From: a virus
IMG/VR virus record: IMGVR_UViG_3300022413_000041
Location: 1-23,497 of that record
Reading direction: 5' to 3' (one strand)
Length of the DNA: 23,497 nucleotides
Each line of letters starts with the position of its first letter. Positions within the stretch are counted from its first letter, which is position 1. The translations under genes were made by a program, and so were the position numbers. Shown piece by piece: positions 14,973 to 21,320 of the stretch. The notes below the pieces were generated by a model that did not search any database, was not told where the DNA came from, and saw only the letters and a list, made by a program, of their open reading frames with translations.

Positions 14973-15917
14973 ATGGCTAGCTCGTTCCTCCTGATCAATG
15001 TCGGCGGCGACCGACTGCTGATCAATGTCGGCGGCGATAAGCTGCGGATCGACGATGGGCTGAGCGTGGACGGCACTGCGGTGGCAGTGTCTGGCACCGA
15101 AGCCAACATGACCACCGATATCCTGTTTTCCGGTACCGCCGCAGGTGTCAGTGGTGCCAGCGCATCACTGGGTATCCCGAGAAAGTTCTCCGGGGTCGCT
15201 CAGGGGATATCGGGCTCCAATTCGCATCTGTCTGGGCCGACACGCTTCCAGGGCATTGCAGCGCCGTTCTCGGCGAGCGAAGCCACGATTGATGTGGATC
15301 GGGCGCTTGGCGGTACCGCAGAGGGCGTAAGTGAGGCGTCTGGTTTTCTCTCGATCGCAATTGCTGAAGTCGACATCGGAGAATTACTCCAGGATGACGT
15401 CGTGCGACCGGCGGTGTTTGTTGATCTTGAGCTCGACGAAGGCACTGTCACGATCTGGTCGGGCATGACGGATCTGGATGTGCGTGGTGTTGTCTACCGG
15501 TCTCTCAATGGCTGGGATGCAGGCGCCCAGGTCAGGGAAAGCATCGGGGTCGATTCACTAGGTACCGATTTCCGCCTGAGCGGTTTGCAGCTTGAGTTCG
15601 TGTCGATCTCGCTCAATGAGAACTACCAGGGGCGCATCGCCCGGATCTATCTCGGCCTGATGGATCAGCGTGGCCTGCTGCGCGGTCGCGAGCTGGTCTA
15701 TACCGGCTATCTCGATAATATGCCCATCACCCTCGATGGCCGCTCGGCCGAGATGGTGATCCAGATGGCCAGCATCCTATCCCGCAATACGACTGCGAAA
15801 GGGTTGCGCTACTCGAAGGAAGATCAAGCCTGCGTTGATGAAGGTGATACCCTGTTCGACTTCGTAACGGGTCTCAACGCCTCTCAGATCGAATGGGGCG
15901 GCACCGCGAATATCTAA
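14973..15917 (+). CDS. Tail-tip protein with 20-residue repeat array
   Basis: The product has 314 residues in three parts. Residues 6-24 hold a doubled 9-residue unit (LLINVGGDR, LLINVGGDK). Residues 32-131 are five consecutive 20-residue units on the theme F-S-G-T-A-x-G-V-S-G-x-x-A-x-L. Residues 132-314 form a globular domain with VRPAVFVDLELDEGTVTIW, a segment on the theme YQGRIARIYLGLMDQRG, LVYTGYLDNMPI and a final FVTGLNASQIEWGG. I associate the latter with phage tail-tip or baseplate-type proteins, but cannot name the family. No clear ribosome binding site precedes the ATG, 36 bases after the fiber stop. Confidence 0.6.
   Translation: MASSFLLINVGGDRLLINVGGDKLRIDDGLSVDGTAVAVSGTEANMTTDILFSGTAAGVSGASASLGIPRKFSGVAQGISGSNSHLSGPTRFQGIAAPFSASEATIDVDRALGGTAEGVSEASGFLSIAIAEVDIGELLQDDVVRPAVFVDLELDEGTVTIWSGMTDLDVRGVVYRSLNGWDAGAQVRESIGVDSLGTDFRLSGLQLEFVSISLNENYQGRIARIYLGLMDQRGLLRGRELVYTGYLDNMPITLDGRSAEMVIQMASILSRNTTAKGLRYSKEDQACVDEGDTLFDFVTGLNASQIEWGGTANI
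14991..15037 (+). repeat. 27-bp-period direct repeat at the start of the tail-tip gene
   Basis: The 20-mer CTGATCAATGTCGGCGGCGA occurs at 14991-15010 and again at 15018-15037. Both copies are in frame and encode LINVGGD. Confidence 0.85.
15066..15365 (+). repeat. Five in-frame 60-bp protein repeats
   Basis: Units of exactly 20 codons start at 15066, 15126, 15186, 15246 and 15306. They share a GTA or GIA core, a Ser/Gly turn and a hydrophobic residue near the end; DNA identity is low, so this is an old array under protein selection. Confidence 0.7.
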
Positions 15918-15934
15918 CTACCTTTTCTCGTATG

Positions 15935-15940
15935 TAAAAT
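15935..15940 (+). promoter_or_regulatory. Isolated -10-like box before the tail tube gene
   Basis: TAAAAT at 15935-15940 lies in an AT-rich patch (about 15918-15950) between the tail-tip gene and the tail tube gene. No acceptable -35 box is present 16 to 18 bases upstream, so this is weak. Confidence 0.15.
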
Positions 15941-15988
15941 CAGGCTAGCATCCGCGCACCCAGGGCATCTTCGACGGAGCGCGTGGCT

Positions 15989-17593
15989 ATGGTCGTGGAA
16001 GTCCAGAAGATCGATTCAAGCTTTACCGGGGCGCGGATTGCGCTGGAAGCCAGTCTCGGTGTGCTTCCTGGGACGCCCCTCTGGTACATCATGGAACCCA
16101 ATAGCTACACCGACACCGGCGGATCTGTCGGGGGTGTGGCGAGACGACCGATCACCACCAAGCGCTTGCGGAAGAAAGGCACGACTACGATCGTGACTGC
16201 CGGCGCGGGCATGAATGTCGATCTCACGCCGACCATGATGACGCCCTTCTGGCCGGGCATGCTGCTCGCCGCCGGGCGGAAGCATGCGCAGCACGGGGGC
16301 CGGTTCGTCATTCCTAACCCGGTAACTGTGGTCGGTACCGGTTTTGACATCGGTGAGGACGCCGCGGCCGCCGGCTATGCTGCTGATCAGCTGGTGTGGG
16401 CCGATGGCTTTACCGACCAGGCCAACAACGGCCTGAAATTGGTCACAGGTACTGCAACCAACGTCGTGCTTTTCGCTGGCTCTGTCGTCGAAGCCTCGCC
16501 GCCGGCAGACGCCTCGATCAGAGTGGTCGGCTACGAGTTCCCATCGGCCGATGTCGATGTGGTCAACGCTGGCGGTTCCCTCCCGACCCTCGTCTCTGCC
16601 GCGGACGACTTCACCAACCTCAACCTGCAGCGCGGCGACTGGATCTGGATCGGCGGAACGGCGGCGAGCAGCAAGTTCGTCAATGCCGAAAACAACGGCT
16701 TGGCACGGGTTCGCTCCGCAACGACAGGGGTACTGACGCTGGATAAGGCGCCCGGCGGCGCAGATCTGGCAACTGACTTCGTGGCGGAAACCGGTACCGG
16801 CCTGTCGATCCGGATCTTCACTGGTGACGTCTACGGAACAGTGGCATCGGATGACGCCAACTTCGCCGATCAAACCTTCACAATCGAGCGGCTGCTGGGA
16901 AAGCCGAATCCGGTCGCTGCTCCGACAATCACCCAAGGCGAGGCCGTGCGCGGCTGCCAATGGGCCAACATGGCAATCAACGTGCCTCTTCCCGGCGATG
17001 ATTCGAAGGTAACCTTCGACGTGACCTGGCTGGGCACTGACAGCGAACAGCATCTCGGGACCGGGCCAGATCCGTTGCTCTCCGACACAGGCAACGTGGT
17101 AGCGATCCCATCCCGGGACGTGTTCAATCCTGCCGGCGACGTCATCCGGCTCAAGCTCAACATCGTACCGCCCGATACCGATGGAAACGGTGCAGCTGAT
17201 CCGCTCTTTGCGCGGATCAGTCAGCTCACGCTCTCTCTCTCCAACGGCAGTGTGGCCAACAACTCGGTCGGCAGCGACACTGCCTTTGCCATCACGGCGA
17301 ACCTATTCACGGTCGACGCAAGCCTCACTGCCTACTTCTCCGACATCGCCGCCCAACAAGCGGTTCGGAACAACGAAGACACCGAGCTCGAGCTCTGCCT
17401 CGCCAAGGCGGTCGGCGGCACCCATCGCGAGGCGGTGTTATTCGATCTCCCGCTCGGCGCACTCACTGGCGGTCTCGCCAACGTCGAGCAGGATGCGCCG
17501 GTTAGCGTGCCGCTGACTTTCGCCGATGGTGAGGACGAGGGTCTTGGCCGAAGCTTCACAGTGATGGACTTCGGGTATCTGCCGCTTGTCTAG
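15989..17593 (+). CDS. Major tail tube protein
   Basis: The product has 534 residues. The ATG at 15989 is preferred because GGAG at 15976-15979 is 9 bases upstream of it, while an in-frame GTG at 15983 would leave only 3. The N-terminal part (RIALEASLGVLPGTPLWYIM, then RRPITTKRLRKKGTTT) and the late beta region (LTAYFSDIAAQQAVRNNEDT) match the pattern of a phage tail tube family. Between them sit two similar beta modules (about 115-182 and 200-276), each with an N-N-G-L motif. The protein polymerises in stacked rings around the tape measure. It is longer than most tube proteins. The gene lies downstream of the tail tip genes, an unusual place. Confidence 0.75.
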   Translation: MVVEVQKIDSSFTGARIALEASLGVLPGTPLWYIMEPNSYTDTGGSVGGVARRPITTKRLRKKGTTTIVTAGAGMNVDLTPTMMTPFWPGMLLAAGRKHAQHGGRFVIPNPVTVVGTGFDIGEDAAAAGYAADQLVWADGFTDQANNGLKLVTGTATNVVLFAGSVVEASPPADASIRVVGYEFPSADVDVVNAGGSLPTLVSAADDFTNLNLQRGDWIWIGGTAASSKFVNAENNGLARVRSATTGVLTLDKAPGGADLATDFVAETGTGLSIRIFTGDVYGTVASDDANFADQTFTIERLLGKPNPVAAPTITQGEAVRGCQWANMAINVPLPGDDSKVTFDVTWLGTDSEQHLGTGPDPLLSDTGNVVAIPSRDVFNPAGDVIRLKLNIVPPDTDGNGAADPLFARISQLTLSLSNGSVANNSVGSDTAFAITANLFTVDASLTAYFSDIAAQQAVRNNEDTELELCLAKAVGGTHREAVLFDLPLGALTGGLANVEQDAPVSVPLTFADGEDEGLGRSFTVMDFGYLPLV

Positions 17594-17612
17594 CCTTGCT
17601 CTAAGAGGGCGC

Positions 17613-17658
17613 GGAGGATATTCCGGGAACGTAGTGTAGAAATTCCTGGAGATCTTCC
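17613..17658 (+). promoter_or_regulatory. Possible RNA stem covering the chaperone ribosome binding site
   Basis: Bases 17613-17628 can pair with 17643-17658: 14 of 16 positions are Watson-Crick or G-U pairs, with mismatches at 17620/17651 and 17624/17647 and a 14-base loop. The GGAG at 17648-17651, the only plausible Shine-Dalgarno of the next gene, lies inside the stem, which ends directly before the GTG start. Confidence 0.4.
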
Positions 17659-18138
17659 GTGCCCAAGCAACCCGCAACGCAACGACCGATCGTCCCTGAG
17701 ATACGAGTCCACGGTGCCTTGGCGAAGTGGAGAATGGCGCCAGAGGCGACGATCGACTGCGATGGCTTCAAGGCCGTAGTCCGCTTCTTCGGCGCTTCGA
17801 ATCAGCTGGTGCAAGCCGAGGTCGCTAAGCGGCAGAACAACACGGCGCTGTCTGCAGGCGTCGAAGTCGCCACAACCTTGAGTGATGAAGAGTTCAAGCA
17901 GGACGTTGAGAGCTGGGTGCGCATCGCTCTTGTGTCATGGGACATGATGAGTGATCCGATAGTGGACGATGACGGCAATGTCATCCAAGAGCCGATCCCG
18001 GTACCGATAGAGATGGCTTCCGACATCTTCTGCAACCACGGAATCGGCGGCAAAGAGCTTTACTCCGCCATGTTCCAAGCGTCTCGCGAGCGCCAACGGT
18101 TCCTGATCACCGAAGAGATGGCCAAGGAAAAAAACTAG
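17659..18138 (+). CDS. Tail assembly chaperone, short product (lambda gpG analogue)
   Basis: The product has 159 residues and begins at GTG 17659, with GGAG 7 bases upstream. The sequence shows FKAVVRFFGASNQLVQAEVAK, a strongly acidic middle with DEEFKQDVESW, and a C-terminal helix with ASRERQRFLITEEMAKEKN. This fits a small protein that binds tube subunits and the tape measure during tail assembly. It lies right after the tube gene, the normal relative order. Its last codons overlap a slippery heptamer A AAA AAC (18129-18135), immediately before TAG. A fraction of ribosomes should shift -1 there to make the longer product. Confidence 0.75.
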   Translation: MPKQPATQRPIVPEIRVHGALAKWRMAPEATIDCDGFKAVVRFFGASNQLVQAEVAKRQNNTALSAGVEVATTLSDEEFKQDVESWVRIALVSWDMMSDPIVDDDGNVIQEPIPVPIEMASDIFCNHGIGGKELYSAMFQASRERQRFLITEEMAKEKN

Positions 18139-18488
18139 CGGAGGTCGCCTGGTTCACGTTCTCCGGCGCCGGACATGTCGAAGCTATCATCCTGCAAAGC
18201 CGCTCTATGGGGATCGAGCCCCCCCGCGAACTGACCGAAAAGGTAAGGATGATCGAGCCGTGGATGAGGTTCTACATTCAGGCTTACGTGGATCTATCGA
18301 CTGAGGCCAACGATAGGGGCTATATTCCTTGGCGAGCGATCAATGACTATGCCCAACGTTACGGTTTTGTGGACTGGGGCTTCGAATGGTTCAATCGGTG
18401 CATTCGCGCGATCGAAGAACACGTCCTCGCCAAACGCGCGGCAGCATCTGGAGGGCAGGCTGATGTTCAACAGCCGGAGAGCGCATAA
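17659..18488 (+). CDS. Tail assembly chaperone, frameshift fusion product (lambda gpGT analogue)
   Basis: Reading 17659-18135 in the first frame and then 18135-18488 in the -1 frame gives 276 residues: 159 from the short product plus 117. The second frame is open from the slip site (next residues LAEVAWFTFSGAG) to TAA at 18486-18488. It includes the helical segment MIEPWMRFYIQAYVDLSTEA and a Gln-rich tail. An internal ATG at 18207 has no Shine-Dalgarno, which argues against independent translation. In lambda the G part binds tube protein and the T part contacts the tape measure. The family link rests on position, frame arrangement and slip site rather than strong sequence similarity. Confidence 0.75.
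18129..18135 (+). promoter_or_regulatory. Programmed -1 ribosomal frameshift site
   Basis: The heptamer A AAA AAC matches X XXY YYZ exactly, with AAA and AAC as zero-frame codons and TAG directly after. A possible stimulatory stem is short: 18139-18143 (CGGAG) with 18161-18165 (CTCCG), beginning 3 bases downstream; a 12-base palindrome at 18162-18173 is an alternative. Confidence 0.8.
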
Positions 18489-18490
18489 CG

Positions 18491-18841
18491 ATGGCCGATC
18501 AACTCGACCACCAAACTTATGTCGAGCGTCAACTTGCCGAACTGCATCGAGATCTCGCGCAAACACGGGCGCAGCAACACGAGCACGATTTAGTTTACGA
18601 ACGTCTGCGCACTCAACTCGAGCGGTTTGTTGTGGCGATGGACAATGTCTGTACGCCAGCAGATCTCGAAGCTATTCGAGCGACACAAATCAGAGTCGAA
18701 GACCGGCAACTCCAGATCCTAGCCTTGCTTCGGACGATCGCTCTGCGCACGCTTGGAATCGGGATTGCCGCGTCTGCTGTTCTAGCTGGCCTGAAGCATG
18801 GAAATTTTCTCGATGGGATCATTAGCCGTTTCATCACTTAA
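18491..18841 (+). CDS. Small membrane-anchored coiled-coil protein
   Basis: The product has 116 residues. Residues 5-50 are charged, Gln/Arg/Glu-rich and probably form a coiled coil; a second helix covers about 57-80. One transmembrane helix follows at about 83-101 (IALRTLGIGIAASAVLAGL), with a short C-terminal tail. It begins 3 bases after the chaperone stop and overlaps the next gene by 44 bases. It opens the lysis region, and small tail-anchored proteins here may act in holin control or envelope disruption. No family was recognised. Confidence 0.65.
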   Translation: MADQLDHQTYVERQLAELHRDLAQTRAQQHEHDLVYERLRTQLERFVVAMDNVCTPADLEAIRATQIRVEDRQLQILALLRTIALRTLGIGIAASAVLAGLKHGNFLDGIISRFIT

Positions 18842-19364
18842 ACGATGGACCTGGCCGGTACTACGTGAACTCGCCATAGCGATCGGCGCCGCAACGTTGC
18901 TCGTGGTTGTAGGAGTTGTCGTCTGGGAGTGGGCAACTCGGCTACCCTTCCAGTTCGGCGAGATCGAAATTGGGTATCTCCCGGCGCAGGATACGCATAG
19001 CGTCTATCTCGGGATCCACTACACCTATCGGGGTGGCTGCTCGAAAATCGCATGGACCCATTCGGCGACTGATGGATCGGGCAACGTCTATCAATTGGGC
19101 ACTTACGAGGGGCCCGTCCGGTGGGTCGAAATTGATAAAGAAGGATTGTTTCAGTCGGTCGCGACGCTTGATGAGCCGATGCCCGAGGGAATCTACGAGT
19201 GGCGCGGATTGATGGTTTGCACCACCGGCGGCGATGGAAGCGAAAGACAGATACCGATCTGGACATCGATCAAGCGTTTGTATGTCGATCATGATCTCTC
19301 AAAAGGACCGACACGAACGCCTCTAGCTGGGCTCGGGAGCGCTTGGCTCTTCACGCCGCTGTAG
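18798..19364 (+). CDS. Membrane-anchored protein with periplasmic domain
   Basis: The product has 188 residues from the ATG at 18798; an in-frame ATG at 18813 is equally possible because neither has a strong ribosome binding site. A basic N-terminus (LKRWTWPVLRE) precedes one transmembrane helix at about 25-43 (LAIAIGAATLLVVVGVVVW). The following domain of about 145 residues looks beta-rich and has two Cys (in RGGCSKIAW and LMVCTTGGDG) that could form a disulphide, so it is likely periplasmic. No lipobox was seen and no family recognised. Its place before the endolysin suggests a role in lysis or exclusion. Confidence 0.6.
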   Translation: MEIFSMGSLAVSSLKRWTWPVLRELAIAIGAATLLVVVGVVVWEWATRLPFQFGEIEIGYLPAQDTHSVYLGIHYTYRGGCSKIAWTHSATDGSGNVYQLGTYEGPVRWVEIDKEGLFQSVATLDEPMPEGIYEWRGLMVCTTGGDGSERQIPIWTSIKRLYVDHDLSKGPTRTPLAGLGSAWLFTPL

Positions 19365-19371
19365 GCTGTCA

Positions 19372-19401
19372 TTGCCAGCAGGAGCAAACGCCGGCTATAA
19401 A
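19372..19401 (+). promoter_or_regulatory. Candidate sigma70-like promoter before the endolysin
   Basis: TTGCCA at 19372-19377 (5 of 6 matches to the -35 consensus) and TATAAA at 19396-19401 (5 of 6 to the -10) are separated by 18 bases. They lie in the 74-base gap between two genes, and the predicted transcript would begin near 19408, about 30 bases before the endolysin ATG. Confidence 0.4.
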
Positions 19402-19438
19402 TTCCCGACCCAGGGTGTGAAATTGCAGAGATGGCCGC

Positions 19439-19870
19439 ATGCCCGGGGTCACAGACGTCACGATCGACACAGTTGCCCGAACGGTCTGGGGTGAAGCCAG
19501 ATCCGAAGGCATCAATGGTATGCGGGCGGTTGCTCATGTCATTTGCAACCGAGCCGGGGATAACAGATGGCCATCCGACCACGCTGACGTCTGCACGCAA
19601 CCATCGCAATTCTCTTGCTGGAACCAGGACGACCCGAACCGAGAACGCTTGGTTGGGGTCGAATGGACGGATGTCAATTTTCAGCACGCCTATGCTCTAA
19701 GCTGTACTGCCATCATCCCTGTGAGCCACGGCTCGCACGGCAATGGCGATCCTACCCACGGCGCGAACCACTACTGCACCGCGCAGCTTCTCGAAGATTC
19801 ACCGCCGGCATGGGCCGATCTAAAGAAGATCACGGCCCGGATCGGCAACCATGTGTTCTTCCGGTTATGA
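19439..19870 (+). CDS. Endolysin, SleB-type cell wall hydrolase
   Basis: The product has 143 residues. Almost the whole protein matches the SleB/Hydrolase_2 pattern: TVWGEARSEGINGMRAVAHV at 15-34, with Glu19 as the likely catalytic acid of the lytic transglycosylase type; VCTQPSQFSCWN at 51-62; and THGANHYC at 106-113. It should cut peptidoglycan to release progeny. It lacks a signal peptide, so it probably needs the holin encoded directly after it (ATGA overlap at 19867-19870). The short length fits a single catalytic domain without a binding domain. SleB-type endolysins are frequent in phages of alphaproteobacteria. Confidence 0.9.
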   Translation: MPGVTDVTIDTVARTVWGEARSEGINGMRAVAHVICNRAGDNRWPSDHADVCTQPSQFSCWNQDDPNRERLVGVEWTDVNFQHAYALSCTAIIPVSHGSHGNGDPTHGANHYCTAQLLEDSPPAWADLKKITARIGNHVFFRL

Positions 19871-20112
19871 ACCGCTTCGGCACGGCCGCCAACAAGGCAT
19901 GGATCGGAGCCGTGGTCCCTGCCGCTTTGGTCCTGCTCAAGTATGGCATGGCGCTGCATGCCGGTACCGAAACGCCGAGTGATGCCGAGATCGGCGCAGC
20001 TGTCTCCACCATCATCGAAGGTCTGTTAGTCGCCGTGGCCGCCGGCGGCGTTGGTTTTGGTGCGGTCTACTCCATCCCCAATCGGCCACCAAAGGAGGGC
20101 GCCGACCCATGA
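19867..20112 (+). CDS. Holin, two transmembrane helices
   Basis: The product has 81 residues, starting at the ATG that overlaps the endolysin stop. Two hydrophobic helices span about 12-30 (WIGAVVPAALVLLKYGMAL) and 49-68 (IIEGLLVAVAAGGVGFGAVY). A polar loop with an acidic SDAEI joins them, and the C-terminus has YSIPNRPPKEG, an ending I recall from phage holins. Class II holins have this size and topology, and the endolysin is adjacent. It would form the membrane lesion that gives the endolysin access to the wall. An upstream in-frame start near 19615 would lie inside the endolysin gene and is rejected. Confidence 0.75.
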   Translation: MNRFGTAANKAWIGAVVPAALVLLKYGMALHAGTETPSDAEIGAAVSTIIEGLLVAVAAGGVGFGAVYSIPNRPPKEGADP

Positions 20113-20534
20113 GTTTCGCCACTCGCACAGCCAAGGGGCTGCTAGACACCCTCTTTGGCAAGACGTCTGTTTTTGGTGCCCTCGGCACTGCACCCGTCAT
20201 CCATGTCGGATTGAGCTCAACCACGCCTGCGGCGGATGGGACCAATATCACGGAGGAAGCGGCTAACGGCTACGCCCGTGATGCCACAGTCGCTGGCGAC
20301 TGGGTTACGGCGACGTCGGCTGACCCATCGGTTCTCGACAACGGCAATGCCATCACCTTCGCAACGGCGACTGGCGACTGGGTCAGTGCGGCCAATTTGA
20401 CGTACTTCGTCCTGATGGACGCCTTGACCGTCGGGAACATGCTGATCGCCGGCGCTCTCGGTACCGCCAAGCCCGTCCTCAATGGTGATACGGCTTCGTT
20501 CCCGGTTGGCGACCTAAACGTCACGCTGACCTAG
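20109..20534 (+). CDS. Phage structural protein, tail fiber-associated type
   Basis: The product has 141 residues. It matches a pattern I recall from many uncharacterised virion proteins: an N-terminal helix ending the LLDTLFGK segment, then HVGLSSTTPAADGTN, NGYARDATVAGDW, NAITFATATGDW with YFVLMDALTVGNMLIAGAL, and GDTASFPVGDLNVTL at the end. The repeated GDW and the GDTxxF strand suggest a compact beta domain. Such proteins often lie among tail fiber genes and may be adaptors or receptor-contacting parts. Its ATG overlaps the holin stop (ATGA). Confidence 0.65.
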   Translation: MSFATRTAKGLLDTLFGKTSVFGALGTAPVIHVGLSSTTPAADGTNITEEAANGYARDATVAGDWVTATSADPSVLDNGNAITFATATGDWVSAANLTYFVLMDALTVGNMLIAGALGTAKPVLNGDTASFPVGDLNVTLT

Positions 20535-20544
20535 GCCGTGCCGT

Positions 20545-20928
20545 ATGGCCAAGGCCAACCAGAACGTCGGAGACGACGCGGCCACCCCTGTCGTTCGCGG
20601 GACGAAGATCGCGTTGGTGTTCAACGTGACTCCACTCGCGACGGGCGAGGTGTCGAGCGCGACTTACCGCTTCCTTGACGAAGACCCCGAGGTACCTGGT
20701 GCGGACGAGATCTTCACCAAGACCTCAGGGGGCGGCGGGATCACGTTCGCCGATGGCGCAACAGCCGGTGTCGATTTTACTGTAGTGATCGACAAGGCCG
20801 ATCTCGCACCGTTGTTCGCGGCAACCTATTACCATCAGCTCGAGATCACCAAGAGCAACGCCGACGAGCTCGTGGTTTCCACCGGAACCTTCCAACTGAC
20901 GGCGGGCGCTCCGGCGCTCAACACTTGA
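20545..20928 (+). CDS. Small beta-sandwich virion protein
   Basis: The product has 127 residues. The alternating pattern (VRGTKIALVFNVTPL, ATYRFLDEDPEV, GVDFTVVIDKADLA, YYHQLEITKSNADELVVSTG) is typical of one Ig-like or BppU-N-like beta sandwich, a fold found in tail adaptors and fibers. The gene starts 10 bases after the previous stop with no good ribosome binding site visible, and its stop overlaps the next ATG (TGATG). The role is inferred from fold impression and place in the adhesion cluster. Confidence 0.5.
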   Translation: MAKANQNVGDDAATPVVRGTKIALVFNVTPLATGEVSSATYRFLDEDPEVPGADEIFTKTSGGGGITFADGATAGVDFTVVIDKADLAPLFAATYYHQLEITKSNADELVVSTGTFQLTAGAPALNT

Positions 20929-21320
20929 TGGCAGATCTTCGAGGCGATCAGCTCCCAGTCGCGACCCTTCCGCTCACGACTGAACCTACATTCTGCTGGC
21001 AGGGAGGTGAGATGCGGCGCCTGCCGGCTGACAGCATGATCGGGACAATTGCCAATCCGATCGCGATCTCCGGCTCGCGTAATCTGGCGGACACAGACAA
21101 CGGAAAGGTCTTGCGCTGCACGAGCAGTGTGACGCTGACTGTCATCACCGGCTTGACCGACGGCTTTGCTTGCTTGGTGCTCAATCGTGCCGGCGCGGCT
21201 GTTACGATCGCCGCAGGCGCTGGCTTGACGCTCGATGGCGACACGTCGATCTCGGACGACCACTTTGGCACCATTGTCAAGGACGCGGCGGCCACCGCCC
21301 TCAGCCGGGCTTCCGGTTAA
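20928..21320 (+). CDS. Small virion protein of the adhesion cluster
   Basis: The product has 130 residues from the ATG at 20928; a TTG one codon earlier is less likely. About 45 extended N-terminal residues (with TLPLTTEPTFCWQGGEMRRL) are followed by a beta-rich part containing NLADTDNGKVLRCTSSVTLT and AGAAVTIAAGAGLTLDGDTS. That second part resembles a surface-stabilising segment often present in tail fiber shafts. The stop overlaps the next ATG (TAATG). It may be an attachment adaptor for the lectin encoded next. No family name is certain. Confidence 0.55.
   Translation: MADLRGDQLPVATLPLTTEPTFCWQGGEMRRLPADSMIGTIANPIAISGSRNLADTDNGKVLRCTSSVTLTVITGLTDGFACLVLNRAGAAVTIAAGAGLTLDGDTSISDDHFGTIVKDAAATALSRASG

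Noticed and set aside
15066-15365. Regular 60-bp units as a CRISPR-like array
   Set aside because: The units are diverged at the DNA level, have no spacers and lie in frame inside a protein gene.
21170-21319. Upstream extension of the second lectin gene
   Set aside because: The extension is out of frame inside the preceding gene and Arg/Cys-rich; ATG 21320 overlaps the preceding stop.
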